From: Holosporales bacterium
GTDB taxonomy: Bacteria; Pseudomonadota; Alphaproteobacteria; RUG11792
Direction of reading: 5' to 3'
Assembly: GCA_031279295.1 (NCBI GenBank)
Contig: JAITIT010000016.1
Location: forward strand, 1-22,955
DNA length: 22,955 bases
The translations under genes were made by a program, and so were the position numbers. The first letter of the stretch is position 1; each line of letters begins with the position of its first letter. Of the stretch, positions 7,620 through 16,299 are shown in pieces. The notes beneath the pieces were generated by a model. The model was not told the DNA's origin. It was given only the letters and a program-made list of their open reading frames with translations, and did not search any database.

Positions 7620-8330
7620 GCATTCAACTTCTCGAATCTCGCCAGGCCTCAGATTCCCAATCGCATACGGACCATAGTGGGTCCTTATCAGTCTATTGAC
7701 TGCAATGCCGAAGTAGTCAAACAACCTACGAATTTCCCTGTTCTTACCTTCTGTCAGAATACACTCGACCCAGCTGTTTTTCCCAAGAGGTTCCTGTAGT
7801 CTCCTGAGCTTCATTGGAGCATACCTTGCGCCATGGACTGTAACTCCCATAGTAAGTTGTGATATAATATCATCACTTAGATTGCCGAATATCCGTACCC
7901 TGTAACGGCGCTCAAGCGCGGTAGATGGTAGCTCCGCATATCTCGCAACTTCACCACTATTAGTGAGGAGTAGCAGTCCCTCCGAGTTGATATCGAGCCT
8001 TCCAATCGATATCATCCTCTCTCTTACCTTCTTCGTTACGTCATCGAACACCGTTGCCCTGCCATTAGGATCTCGGTGCGATGTGATTAGTCCAACTGGC
8101 TTATAGTACATCCACATCCGTCTGGTGACCTCGTGGCTAAATACATTGCTCCCGCCAGTGGATAGTGAGATGGTGTCCCCGCTCGCTATCTTGGTGCCAA
8201 GTTCTGTTACTACTATTCCGTTTACCAGGATATGCCCGGATGTAATTAACCTATCTGCCTCCCTCCGTGAGCACATTCCGAGCATGGACATCGCCTTGTT
8301 TAATCTCACACCGTAGTTATTGGGATTCAT
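7608..8330 (-). CDS. rluB: rRNA pseudouridine synthase, RluB/RsuA family
   Basis: The enzyme isomerises a uridine in ribosomal RNA (23S for RluB, 16S for RsuA). An N-terminal S4 RNA-binding domain (VRLNKAMSMLGMCSRREAD and LVNG, about residues 8-45) precedes the catalytic domain. The catalytic domain carries YYKPVGLITS, then SIGRLDINSEGLLLLTNSG with the catalytic Asp, then RYRVRI and LTEGKNREIRRLF. The length, about 240 residues, fits. I chose ATG 8330 because AAGG lies 9 bases upstream and the protein then starts as family members do; an earlier in-frame codon at 8348 lies deep in tadA. The start overlaps the tadA stop by 14 bases, indicating coupled translation. RluB versus RsuA cannot be settled from sequence alone, but alphaproteobacterial members of this form are usually annotated RluB. 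Confidence 0.88.
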   Translation of the reverse strand: MNPNNYGVRLNKAMSMLGMCSRREADRLITSGHILVNGIVVTELGTKIASGDTISLSTGGSNVFSHEVTRRMWMYYKPVGLITSHRDPNGRATVFDDVTKKVRERMISIGRLDINSEGLLLLTNSGEVARYAELPSTALERRYRVRIFGNLSDDIISQLTMGVTVHGARYAPMKLRRLQEPLGKNSWVECILTEGKNREIRRLFDYFGIAVNRLIRTHYGPYAIGNLRPGEIREVECLTL

Positions 8331-8772
8331 TATTCCGAACCTTATCAAAGAATCTCGATATCACGCGAGAGCAGCGTTCCTCCTGAATCCCACCGATGAT
8401 GCTGGGCTTCTTCAGGGCGTGATCAAATATCATGGCATTGTGAACAACAGCCCCGCATTTACTATCATACGCTCCAAAGAAAATGTTCTTGATCCTCACT
8501 CTCTCGAGAGCTGCAGCACAGAAGGAACACGGCTCTAGGTTAACATAAATGCTGGCTTCATCGAGGTATCTGATATCTTGGTACTTCTCGTAGACATTCT
8601 GGACCGCTAGGAACTCAGCGTGATACCACGGCTTTCTAGATGCCTCAGACTCATTTCCGGCAAATGATAGCACTACATCTCCAATTGCAATAGCCGCGAA
8701 AATCGGTACTTCTACACTGCATGCCTCCTCAGAGGCTTTGATGATAGATTCCATGACATCCGGATGGTACAT
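8317..8772 (-). CDS. tadA: Nucleoside deaminase, probably tRNA adenosine deaminase TadA
   Basis: TadA converts A34 to inosine in tRNA-Arg(ACG), allowing CGN decoding. The 151-residue protein has the cytidine/adenosine deaminase fold signatures: HAEF (zinc-ligand His and catalytic Glu, about residue 71) and EPCSFCAAAL (two zinc-ligand Cys, about residues 101-110). FFGAYDSKCGAV follows, as in TadA. The usual PEPC..C appears as LEPC..C. ATG 8772 is supported by AGGAG seven bases upstream, one of the best ribosome binding sites in the window. It lies 29 bases after tRNA-Asp and overlaps rluB, so tRNA, tadA and rluB may form one RNA-modification transcript. A guanine or cytosine deaminase cannot be fully excluded, but context and motifs favour TadA. 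Confidence 0.85.
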   Translation of the reverse strand: MYHPDVMESIIKASEEACSVEVPIFAAIAIGDVVLSFAGNESEASRKPWYHAEFLAVQNVYEKYQDIRYLDEASIYVNLEPCSFCAAALERVRIKNIFFGAYDSKCGAVVHNAMIFDHALKKPSIIGGIQEERCSRVISRFFDKVRNNESQ

Positions 8773-8801
8773 CTCAAGACTCCTAAGCCTAAGATTTAAG
8801 A

Positions 8802-8878
<77 letters not shown>

Positions 8879-8981
8879 ACTGAACTAAAAGCTCCGGGGT
8901 ACAAGCGTAACGCTACCATATGTAACAACACGCGGTCAATATCTACATGCGGTATCATCACTGTATGCTCATCTAAGTGTG

Positions 8982-10106
8982 CTATAAAATCTCATGCATC
9001 AAAGAATTCCTCTTAGTGAGGGATAGAACGATGCCAATTCCAACAGCCGATGCTAGCAGAGAACTCCCACCATAGCTAATGAATGGCAGGGTCATTCCCT
9101 TTGTTGGGATAATATCAAGCGCCGTACAGATGTTGATAACCGTCTGGGCACAGATCTGAAATACGATTCCAAACACAGCAGAGAAGCTGAACATACTGGA
9201 TGAGTGTATCACGCGTATTATCGATCTTGCAAATATAATGACGAACAAGACGATTATTGCGAAGCACATCAGGAACCCAAACTCCTCGCCTATGACTGAG
9301 AATACAAAGTCGGAGTGAGCATCAGGCACCAGCGTTTTGATTTCACCCTCGCCAGGTCCCTTCCCGAAGAATCCCCCACTCTTAAATGCGTCGAGGGACT
9401 TCCGAATCTGATATGAATCAGCATCACTGCTATTTCCCATCAAGAACCGGTTCACTCTATCGGCACAATGGGGGAATGTGAAATATATTCCAACCAGTGC
9501 ACACATCACAGATGAGATAAAGGCAACCATCATCGTGATAGATACCCCAGAAACAAAGATTTGGGCTATCCACGTTGCGACCATCACAACCACCATTCCA
9601 ACATCTGGCTGGGCCAAGATCAGTGGTGTGACGATAGCAAGGCCGATAATTGACATCAGGATTCCTGGAAACCTCCTATCCCTGTATTGCTCAGCTACGA
9701 ACCATGCCGTCATTACCACAAGAATCGGTTTCATAAACTCTGATGGTTGTATCGAAAATCCGAACATATTCACCCAACGTCTAGCACCTTTAATTTCGGC
9801 TCCGATTAGAAGAGTACATACTATAATTACTAGGCACATTATGTATCCGATAGCAGCTAGCTTTCGTACATGTCTTGCCTGTAGGAACGATATGAAGATC
9901 ATCAGGAGGCATGCTACTGGTGTGATGATAATATGATGCATTACGAAGTGAAATGGAGATAGCGACAGCTTCATAGCAACAGCAGGAGTCGAGGACATAC
10001 TAACCCAAACCCCTATTGCAATCACTGTCAGCACTGAAAACAAAATCACTCTGTCGATGGATGTTACCCATCTTCTCAGTAGACTACCGAACCTTCTAGT
10101 CGCCAC
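8982..10106 (-). CDS. ftsW: Septal peptidoglycan glycosyltransferase FtsW (SEDS family)
   Basis: FtsW polymerises lipid II at the division septum in partnership with a class B penicillin-binding protein. The 374-residue protein is strongly hydrophobic with about ten membrane segments. SEDS signatures are clear: RRWVN..GFSIQPSEFMK near 110-125, QPDVGM near 165, a GKGPGEG..K..VPDAHSDFVF block near 250-275 followed by GEEFG, and PTKGMTLPFISYGGSS near 335-350. The GPGEG/PDAH(S/T)DF form and the place directly after murD argue for FtsW over RodA. GTG 10106 is supported by AAGGA five bases upstream and overlaps the murD stop by 11 bases, so translation is probably coupled. The next gene downstream on the strand is tRNA-Asp, about 100 bases away. 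Confidence 0.93.
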   Translation of the reverse strand: MATRRFGSLLRRWVTSIDRVILFSVLTVIAIGVWVSMSSTPAVAMKLSLSPFHFVMHHIIITPVACLLMIFISFLQARHVRKLAAIGYIMCLVIIVCTLLIGAEIKGARRWVNMFGFSIQPSEFMKPILVVMTAWFVAEQYRDRRFPGILMSIIGLAIVTPLILAQPDVGMVVVMVATWIAQIFVSGVSITMMVAFISSVMCALVGIYFTFPHCADRVNRFLMGNSSDADSYQIRKSLDAFKSGGFFGKGPGEGEIKTLVPDAHSDFVFSVIGEEFGFLMCFAIIVLFVIIFARSIIRVIHSSSMFSFSAVFGIVFQICAQTVINICTALDIIPTKGMTLPFISYGGSSLLASAVGIGIVLSLTKRNSLMHEIL

Positions 10107-11457
10107 CGCATTCCTTTAGCGCAAGCACTATCTCCGTAAACCTATCTCCTCTGTGCTCGTAGTTTTTGAATTGGTCAAAGCTCGAACACATGGGCGAAAG
10201 TAACACAACGACTTGCCCATACTCACGCCTCGCATCCCTATAGGCTAGGCTCAATGCATCGTCCATTGTACCACACTTGACAGTTGGTTTCCTCCCATTG
10301 AACATCTCAGCGAACTCGCATTCGGATTCTCCAAAGAGGTAAATTTTACGCACACCAGCGAGATAATCATTCACGTACGGAAAGGGATCAATGGACTTGC
10401 TGCGTCCACCTACTAGCCAGTATATTTCGTAACCAACGAACGTTGCAAGAGCCTTCGCTGCTGATGAAGGATTGGTTGCCTTGCTATCATTCACAAAAAT
10501 AATATCGCCTACCTTCTTCAGGATGTTTATCCTATGCGGTAGCGGTTTGAAACTTCCGATACTCTTTACGATCTCCTGAGAGGACATACCAAGCTTCCGA
10601 CAGGCAGCATATGCCATTGCGATGTTCTGGTGATTGTGTTTCCCGAGCAGATTTGATATCCCAGCGAAATCCAGTAAGAGCCTCTGAGATTTCCGGTCAC
10701 GAAGGGTATTCTCGTGTAAGTACACGTCTGCGTCAGGATTATTCAACGTCGATACCACAGTAACATCCTGGGCCGCAGAGAATTTGCTCATAGTATATCG
10801 GTCCTCGCAAGATATAATCTTGGAGACTGCGTGGTTCAGTACCTCATGTTTGGCGGATATGTAGTTCTCGAATGTACCATGAAACTCATAGTGGTCTGGA
10901 TCGATGTTCAAGACACAGGCAATCTGAAAGTCCAGCATCTGCGAACTCGCAAGTTCGTACGATGACATCTCCAGTACGTAATACTCACCATATCCCATAT
11001 CGAAGTATGGGATCCCAATGTTCCCACCAATCTTCACGGAGAACCCGGCCTCATGGAGAATATGAAAGATGAGGGACGTTGTCGTAGACTTTCCGTTGGT
11101 ACCAGTTACGGCGACGATCTTCGCATCAGGGTAATGAAGCTTGAAGACGTCGAATGTAGATACCACAGGGATCTGGAGCTCCGTTGCTTGTGCGATGCTG
11201 TGGTGCCTGTTGTGGGGCATGATCGGAACAGATGGGCTTTTCACGACAACATCAATATCCTCCCACATGATATCAGACATCGTATTTGGTGCACATGAAG
11301 CATCTGAATCATCAATCGCAAGCACCTTGTGACCGCGGCTCGACAGAAATTTGTAGACAGATATGCCAGAGATACCGTATCCCACCAGGAGCACCGTTTT
11401 ACGTTCGTTGAAGTTTATGCCACCAACAGGCGTGGTCACAGCGAGATATTGAAACAT
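10096..11457 (-). CDS. murD: UDP-N-acetylmuramoyl-L-alanine--D-glutamate ligase MurD
   Basis: This cytoplasmic ATP-dependent ligase adds D-glutamate to UDP-MurNAc-L-Ala. The 453-residue protein shows an N-terminal Rossmann region (VLLVGYGISG, about 22-31), the ATP loop TGTNGKSTTTSL (about 118-129), the metal/carbamyl-lysine region with NIDPDHYEFHGTFENYISAK, then NDSKATNP.SA in the C-terminal domain and SPMCSSFDQFKNYEHRGD near the end. The usual DHLDRH is DHYEFH and SPACASFD is SPMCSSFD, mild divergence that leaves the known binding residues in place. ATG 11457 is the longest good start, but a candidate promoter ends only about 13 bases upstream, so a slightly later GTG (11439) is possible. 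It overlaps ftsW and follows the SH3 gene by 123 bases. Confidence 0.94.
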   Translation of the reverse strand: MFQYLAVTTPVGGINFNERKTVLLVGYGISGISVYKFLSSRGHKVLAIDDSDASCAPNTMSDIMWEDIDVVVKSPSVPIMPHNRHHSIAQATELQIPVVSTFDVFKLHYPDAKIVAVTGTNGKSTTTSLIFHILHEAGFSVKIGGNIGIPYFDMGYGEYYVLEMSSYELASSQMLDFQIACVLNIDPDHYEFHGTFENYISAKHEVLNHAVSKIISCEDRYTMSKFSAAQDVTVVSTLNNPDADVYLHENTLRDRKSQRLLLDFAGISNLLGKHNHQNIAMAYAACRKLGMSSQEIVKSIGSFKPLPHRINILKKVGDIIFVNDSKATNPSSAAKALATFVGYEIYWLVGGRSKSIDPFPYVNDYLAGVRKIYLFGESECEFAEMFNGRKPTVKCGTMDDALSLAYRDARREYGQVVVLLSPMCSSFDQFKNYEHRGDRFTEIVLALKECGGD

Positions 11458-11469
11458 CGAAACTGCCGC

Positions 11470-11498
11470 ATTCTATCACAGCACTTTCACGACGTCCA
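11470..11498 (-). promoter_or_regulatory. Candidate promoter of murD-ftsW
   Basis: On the minus strand TGGACG (11498-11493) and TAGAAT (11475-11470, 5 of 6 to consensus) are exactly 17 bases apart. The start would fall near 11463, leaving a leader of only a few bases before ATG 11457. Either the transcript is nearly leaderless or murD begins at a later codon. A TGGACG also appears upstream of the LysR-like pair. Confidence 0.4.
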
Positions 11499-11580
11499 CC
11501 TTGGTATTGCTAATGTAGTCACATCTAACCCAAGACATAAACACTACAAATAACAGGTTCTCGCTTGAAGTACAGACTAG

Positions 11581-12066
11581 TCATCCTTCACTATCGGTTA
11601 TCCCGAAAACGGTTGCTCTATTTACCCAGCCATGTACTCTGTTGCCGGCATGCGTAACATTCACCTCACACCAATTACCGCGGATGCGCACTAGTTCCAT
11701 GACTACACTTTTTTTTGCGTATGCAATTACAGCGGAGGAATCGTTAGAACGCTCATGGATACGCGTTCCAGTAGTGTTAGTTACAATTACACATCTTCTG
11801 GAGGATAGCATACTCTTGTGAATCCAGCACTCCTCTCTATCTGGATCAATCACCTTGTACCACGTATCGTACTTCGCAACAACTATTACTGGCAATCCAC
11901 GAACCATGTATATGTACCTCACCTTGTAATTGCCACCAGGGCCGACACGAGCGTTCACGTTATCACCTTTTATTGACATATAGTATGGTACGCACTTCCC
12001 GCTGCTAATCTCTGCAGAAATCCTGGAGCAGATAGTTGTAACGCTAATCCCGCATATGAACCGCAT
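11581..12066 (-). CDS. Exported SH3-like domain protein
   Basis: The protein is about 161 residues with an N-terminal signal sequence (MRFICGISVTTICSRISA). Two bacterial SH3-type repeats follow. The first (about residues 30-85) contains NVNARVGPGG, IVVAKYDTWYKV and ECWIHKSML. The second (about 88-155) contains TGTRIHERS, VVMELVRIRGNWCEV and HGWV. Pairs of such domains are common in small periplasmic proteins of Alphaproteobacteria and are thought to bind the cell wall, but the exact role is unknown. I chose ATG 12066, which gives a good signal peptide; a GTG at 12093 would overlap pfkA by 11 bases and add nine residues. It lies between pfkA and the murD-ftsW pair, consistent with an envelope function. 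Confidence 0.75.
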   Translation of the reverse strand: MRFICGISVTTICSRISAEISSGKCVPYYMSIKGDNVNARVGPGGNYKVRYIYMVRGLPVIVVAKYDTWYKVIDPDREECWIHKSMLSSRRCVIVTNTTGTRIHERSNDSSAVIAYAKKSVVMELVRIRGNWCEVNVTHAGNRVHGWVNRATVFGITDSEG

Positions 12067-12082
12067 AACCGATACGAGAGAG

Positions 12083-13177
12083 CTACACCTCACCTATATA
12101 TACCCCTAGCTGCCTAGCGAGTTGAACGTATGCATTATCTTTTGACAACGACTTCGTTGGATGTTTCAGGCTGTCCGCTATGCTAACGGCCTTCACCTTC
12201 CCATTGACATAACACAAGAGCCTACCGCGATTACCCACATCAATCTGGTTCACAGCTTCAACTCCAAATATCGTACCTAAAATCCGATCGCTTGCAGATG
12301 TCCTACCGCCTCTCTGTATGTGCCCTAGCGTGACGGTTCTTGCATCTATGCCAATCTCTTTGATGCATGTTGCCAGATGTTTCCCAATGCCACCATACAC
12401 GAGATGAGTGTACTTCACAACTCCGTCTATCATCTCGCGTTTGTGTTTGAAATCCTCTGACTCAACAGATTCTGCAACTACTAGTATGCAGTATCCATAG
12501 CCATTATCAAAGCATCTGGCAACTCTCTGTTTTACCTTATCGATATCGTACCTAAATTCAGGAACCAGGATTATGTGTGCACCAGATGCGAGGCCAGAAC
12601 ACATCGCTATGAACCCAGCGTCTCTTCCCATCACTTCAACGACGATAGCTCTCTTATGACTCTTTGCAGAAGTTATGACGTTTTCAATTGCTCCGACTAC
12701 GACGTCAACAGCCGTCTGAAATCCAACGGCTACGTCGGTGCCATTCACATCGTTGTCTATCGTCTTCGGAATTGCAATGATATTCATTTCGTTATTCACG
12801 CAGAGTAACTCAGCTATCATCTGCAAGCTTCCGTCACCACCAATGCATATGAGCCCATTCAATCCTAGCTTTTTGTATCCTGCATACAGCAACTTCTTAA
12901 TGTCGTCTGCCGAAAGTCCCGCCTGCGCTGCGTTGGATACCAGGCTTGTGTCTGCGTATAAGATACTTCCGGAAGCGGACAGCAGAGATTCATCACAGAT
13001 ATTTTCATTTAATAACGTGTACTCAGGATTGTTGCTTGCAAGTCCGCATAAGCCACTTTTGACTCCGAGTAACTCGTACCCAATCTGTGTTGCCCTAATG
13101 TAGGCGGCTCGTATCACAGAATTCAATCCAGAGCAATCACCTCCCGATGTGAGGATTCCAATCTTCCGCTTAGTCAT
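12083..13177 (-). CDS. pfkA: 6-phosphofructokinase with mixed ATP/PPi signature
   Basis: It phosphorylates fructose 6-phosphate at C1, the committing step of glycolysis. The 364-residue protein has TSGGDCSGLN (10-19, phosphoryl-donor loop), CIGGDGS (111-117), PKTIDND (137-143, catalytic Asp), MGRDAGFIA (substrate loop) and LGHIQRGG. In the family, Gly at the position of GGDG(S) marks ATP use, and Asp there marks pyrophosphate use. Lys in PKTIDND is typical of PPi enzymes and of the group III ATP enzymes, whereas E. coli-type enzymes have Gly. This protein has Gly plus Lys, so it most likely belongs to group III and uses ATP, but the donor is not certain. ATG 13177 has no clear ribosome binding site. 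PFK is generally missing from Rickettsia and Anaplasmataceae, so its presence is notable. Confidence 0.9.
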   Translation of the reverse strand: MTKRKIGILTSGGDCSGLNSVIRAAYIRATQIGYELLGVKSGLCGLASNNPEYTLLNENICDESLLSASGSILYADTSLVSNAAQAGLSADDIKKLLYAGYKKLGLNGLICIGGDGSLQMIAELLCVNNEMNIIAIPKTIDNDVNGTDVAVGFQTAVDVVVGAIENVITSAKSHKRAIVVEVMGRDAGFIAMCSGLASGAHIILVPEFRYDIDKVKQRVARCFDNGYGYCILVVAESVESEDFKHKREMIDGVVKYTHLVYGGIGKHLATCIKEIGIDARTVTLGHIQRGGRTSASDRILGTIFGVEAVNQIDVGNRGRLLCYVNGKVKAVSIADSLKHPTKSLSKDNAYVQLARQLGVYIGEV

Positions 13178-13521
13178 CTAGATGATACGCCATATAATTG
13201 CGCTACAGGCGGAAGTATACCATTGTTCACTACATTTGTGCAATCACGGCACCTACAAGAGTACAGGTTAATGTCCTGCTGATGTACTCAGTGTTGGGCC
13301 CCATCTCAACCTCAACTCCATTCATACTTCCTTAGTAGGAGAGGTACAGGAGAGAATAGGTACACCTCAGGAATTACTGAGTAGGTACGAGGAGAGAGAG
13401 GAGAGTGGCCAGCCTGTCCGGCAACAGCGAGGAGGTACAGTACAAGGCTACCATAGGTGTACATACTATCGCTGGGATATAATCAGTCAGCACAAGTAGG
13501 TAGGTGTGTATCACAGATGTC
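13178..13521. repeat. Intergenic gap with AGGTAC-type degenerate repeats and a bulged hairpin
   Basis: 344 bases between the addB stop and the pfkA start hold no convincing gene. The plus strand has a purine-rich tract with GGTAC at 13343-13347, 13359-13363, 13384-13388 and 13434-13438, each preceded by AG or TAG and often followed by an AGGAG-like run; AGGTGTAC and TAGGTAGGTG variants follow. Closer to pfkA, GAGTA/TACTC arms (13259-13263, 13285-13289) and CAGG/CCTG arms (13264-13267, 13275-13278) can form a bulged hairpin about 82-112 bases upstream of the pfkA start. I see no intrinsic terminator after addB and no strong consensus promoter for pfkA. Confidence 0.4.
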
Positions 13522-15300
13522 TCATCCTCCCCTTTTAAAATGTCGATACCTGTCCGGCTTCCCACCGCCCGTTGAATCCGCATGATCGCAGCATTTACCA
13601 AGCACGTTGTACAACGTGGTTTCGAATGCAGCGATCATGTCGCTCGACACATGTATCGCGGTAACATCAATCGGATTGTCATTTCTACGGTGGGTAGGCC
13701 TGCCGATGCTCCATATTTGAACCTCGCTAATCGGAATATGCATCCCTTCGAATCCGCCTTTTTCAGCCATGTAGCACAACGGCATAACCGGAGTCTCAAG
13801 TCCAAGAATGATATTTTTAGTTGACTGTGGAGCGGAGCCTATGCCAAAGTTAATAAGGATGGCATTGCCGCCTTCCATCTTTATGGTATCGCAGTTACCA
13901 AGTAGTGTCAAGTTAAATTTTGGGATATGTACTTCTCCATGGATGTTACTGAGAATGTCTGCTCCGGACAGATGTGATATAATCCATTCTGGAATGCTTC
14001 GACATCTGTAGTACAACAGCAAGTCGATGGCACGGATTCTCTCGAGCCACTCTGTTACTTGTTCTCTGCTGTAGAGACATGCACTCAAGAAGCTCTTCAA
14101 TGCTGTTAGGCGTTTACATCGTTCCTTATCGAGAGCGGGGAGAGGACACAGGTTGAGGATGTTTTTTGCATAGAATGCTCGTGAATCACGTATCAGCAAC
14201 CCAATATCCTCAACCCGGATTTCTGGTGGAATGTGAAATGGGTGGATGGCTGATAATTGCATTGCAGAAGCGACTGTGCTAGCTTCCTGTGAAGCGATTA
14301 TGTAATCTATGGGTCGATTGTGCCTCTTGCAAATAGCCTCAAACTTAGCGAGGATCGGACTTTTGATCTTGCTGGAGCCAGCACTTTTCTGGGCGCGCAG
14401 CATATAGATTTCTGAGTCACTGCAGAAGCATGAGTAGAATGAATCCTCCATAAGCGAACCGTTAGTCGACACTGGTAAGTTAGCTTTGTGCCGCAGTAGG
14501 CTATGGAGCCAATAGCTTCCGCTATCAGTACGTGACCACGAGTCTTCATTCAGTTCTGTGAGAAGTATGATGTCCGATCTCAAAAACTTGATATCACCAA
14601 CACCCACAATCTCAACTGGCTTGTGGTACTTAGCAACGTCAGCAATGCTGGCTAGTTCTCGGAGTAATCCACACATTTCTGATGGAAGTACGTTACTGAA
14701 CCTATCATCAACCTCATCCAAAAATTCCTGGGATAATTCACGAACATCGTTGTTAATGTACGATGTGAAATCAATCTTCCTTGCATTGAGAGCACACAGC
14801 AACAGGTCATGAATTCCCGATGATGGTACAACAATGGAGACTGTACGGCTTGGGTTACTAGTGATAATATCAGCGACGAAGTCTACCTCAGCTAGTAGAT
14901 TTGGTGCCTCAAGCATATGGATCTTGTTCTTGATACGATTGATCTCAACCTGAGTCCGAAGGCCACTCGTACAACACTCAAAGTTTGAAGCATGGTAAAC
15001 TGGTTTAGTTGAGATACGCTCAACAGAGCCCTTACCCAGCTCTCTCATGATATGAGGCCAGTGTTTTGTTACGATCAGGAGGAATTGGGTTCTCCGCTTC
15101 CAGTGTCCCGGGAAGAGCATGAAGAAGCTATCAGCAAGTTTATCCAACTCCACGTTGTAGTGATCGATTTCATCGAGTGTGATCGCAATATCCTTTGCTA
15201 GCTTCACGGCATTGACGATACCAATGGTGGTCAGATACTGCATAACCAACTGAGAGAGTATGGCTATCCTCTCCACTGCTGAGACCATGTCAGAACACAT
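13522..15300 (-). CDS. addB: AddB-like protein, N-terminally short and nuclease centre substituted
   Basis: AddB partners AddA in processing double-strand ends. The protein (about 592 residues from ATG 15300) aligns by eye with alphaproteobacterial AddB: VERIAILSQLV and HWKRRTQFLLIVTKHWP near the N-terminus, DIILLTELNEDSW in the middle, then RVEDIGLLIRDSRAFYAKNILNLCPL at the start of the nuclease domain. Family members are about 1000 residues, so roughly 100 N-terminal residues and further internal sequence are missing. In the nuclease domain the usual ADRID becomes NCDTIK. The catalytic DYKTG becomes NFGIG (codons 13843-13851), losing both Asp and Lys. The Q-L-x-L-E-A motif becomes V-M-P-L-C-Y. 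So nuclease activity is very unlikely. The start overlaps gpsA by 11 bases (ATG 15288 just past its stop is an alternative). The long frame itself is uninterrupted. Confidence 0.75.
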   Translation of the reverse strand: MCSDMVSAVERIAILSQLVMQYLTTIGIVNAVKLAKDIAITLDEIDHYNVELDKLADSFFMLFPGHWKRRTQFLLIVTKHWPHIMRELGKGSVERISTKPVYHASNFECCTSGLRTQVEINRIKNKIHMLEAPNLLAEVDFVADIITSNPSRTVSIVVPSSGIHDLLLCALNARKIDFTSYINNDVRELSQEFLDEVDDRFSNVLPSEMCGLLRELASIADVAKYHKPVEIVGVGDIKFLRSDIILLTELNEDSWSRTDSGSYWLHSLLRHKANLPVSTNGSLMEDSFYSCFCSDSEIYMLRAQKSAGSSKIKSPILAKFEAICKRHNRPIDYIIASQEASTVASAMQLSAIHPFHIPPEIRVEDIGLLIRDSRAFYAKNILNLCPLPALDKERCKRLTALKSFLSACLYSREQVTEWLERIRAIDLLLYYRCRSIPEWIISHLSGADILSNIHGEVHIPKFNLTLLGNCDTIKMEGGNAILINFGIGSAPQSTKNIILGLETPVMPLCYMAEKGGFEGMHIPISEVQIWSIGRPTHRRNDNPIDVTAIHVSSDMIAAFETTLYNVLGKCCDHADSTGGGKPDRYRHFKRGG

Positions 15301-16243
15301 CGAAGATCGTATGTGGATCTTGGTGTTCGAATAGTATCCTATGAACTGCCTCGCATATGGGAATGGGAACGGAATACCTTTTCGCAAGGGCCAATACATT
15401 CTCTGTGGTGTCATACCCTTCGCAGACTGCATTAGAGCTTTTGATGATATCACCTGCTCTCTCCCCAGCGGCGATCCTCATTCCAAATGAGAAGTTCCTC
15501 GATGCTTCGTTGAAAGCAGTGAGGATCAGATCACCTACTCCACACAACCCGTAGAATGTTGATTCACTTGCACCAACTGCAATCCCTAGATTCCGCATCT
15601 CACGTAGCGCGAATGTCAGGATTGCAGCATGTGTATTGGAGGATGATGAAAGCCCCATAGCAATACCGCATGCTATTGCTATGACATTCTTCATGGCTCC
15701 GCAGATTTGTACACCAACAAGATCGGAGTGTGGCGAAAGTCTCAGTCTCTCCGTGAACAGATCGTGTTCTACTGCAACGGCATCACTGTAATCAGCAAAC
15801 ACGATATCAGATGCCGACAGATTTCCCTTTGCAATGTCGTATGCAAAATTCGGTCCTGCAAGGTATCCTACCTTCGAGTCAGGAAGCCACCTTTCAAATG
15901 TATTAGACAGCAACTCTCCACCTGGCATCAGCCCCTTCGAGCAGATGATTACAGTGGTGCCACGCAGCTTATCTGCTAGAGGCTCAAGTAGCGAGATGGT
16001 TGGTTTTAATGGGAATACCCACAGGAGGTAATCAAACGTATCACACTCAAGATTCTCAACTACATCGATGTCAATCTCGTTTGGTATATGCACCTCGCTG
16101 AGGAACTCGTTGACCCTGCTCTCTCTCATCCTAGCTACGTGATCTTCAAACCACGAAAAAAGGCACACCTTAAATTTATGGGAATAAGCCAGCGCAAGGG
16201 CAGTACCGAACGCCCCAGCTCCAAGCACACCAAGTTTCTTCAT
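15290..16243 (-). CDS. gpsA: Glycerol-3-phosphate dehydrogenase [NAD(P)+]
   Basis: GpsA reduces dihydroxyacetone phosphate to sn-glycerol-3-phosphate, the backbone for PlsY. The 317-residue protein begins with the NAD-binding GAGAFGTALA (residues 8-17). CSKGLMP near 100, LAGPNFAYDIA near 128 and GAMKNVIAIACG near 183 (catalytic Lys) follow. Then come ALREM, GLCGVGDLILT near 230 and SRNFSFG. All family landmarks are present and the length is close to normal. ATG 16243 has only a weak GCGAGA upstream. It lies 56 bases after the second LysR-like gene and overlaps addB by 11 bases, so the four genes could be one transcript. Confidence 0.94.
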   Translation of the reverse strand: MKKLGVLGAGAFGTALALAYSHKFKVCLFSWFEDHVARMRESRVNEFLSEVHIPNEIDIDVVENLECDTFDYLLWVFPLKPTISLLEPLADKLRGTTVIICSKGLMPGGELLSNTFERWLPDSKVGYLAGPNFAYDIAKGNLSASDIVFADYSDAVAVEHDLFTERLRLSPHSDLVGVQICGAMKNVIAIACGIAMGLSSSSNTHAAILTFALREMRNLGIAVGASESTFYGLCGVGDLILTAFNEASRNFSFGMRIAAGERAGDIIKSSNAVCEGYDTTENVLALAKRYSVPIPICEAVHRILFEHQDPHTIFDVF

Positions 16244-16299
16244 TTGATCTCGCTACCAATCTCATACGATGCCAAGATTACTTTCTATGCGCTTTTGAA

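Noticed and set aside
13343..13438. GGTAC repeats considered as a CRISPR array
   Set aside because: Units are only five to seven bases, spacing is irregular (16, 25, 50), and no cas genes are near.
13374..13601. Minus-strand 75-codon frame overlapping the addB 3' end, considered as a frameshifted addB tail
   Set aside because: Its translation does not match the expected AddB C-terminus and it crosses the repeat tract; no evidence of a frameshift.
15301..15453. Upstream extension of addB by 51 codons
   Set aside because: It lies wholly inside gpsA in another frame and does not resemble AddB.
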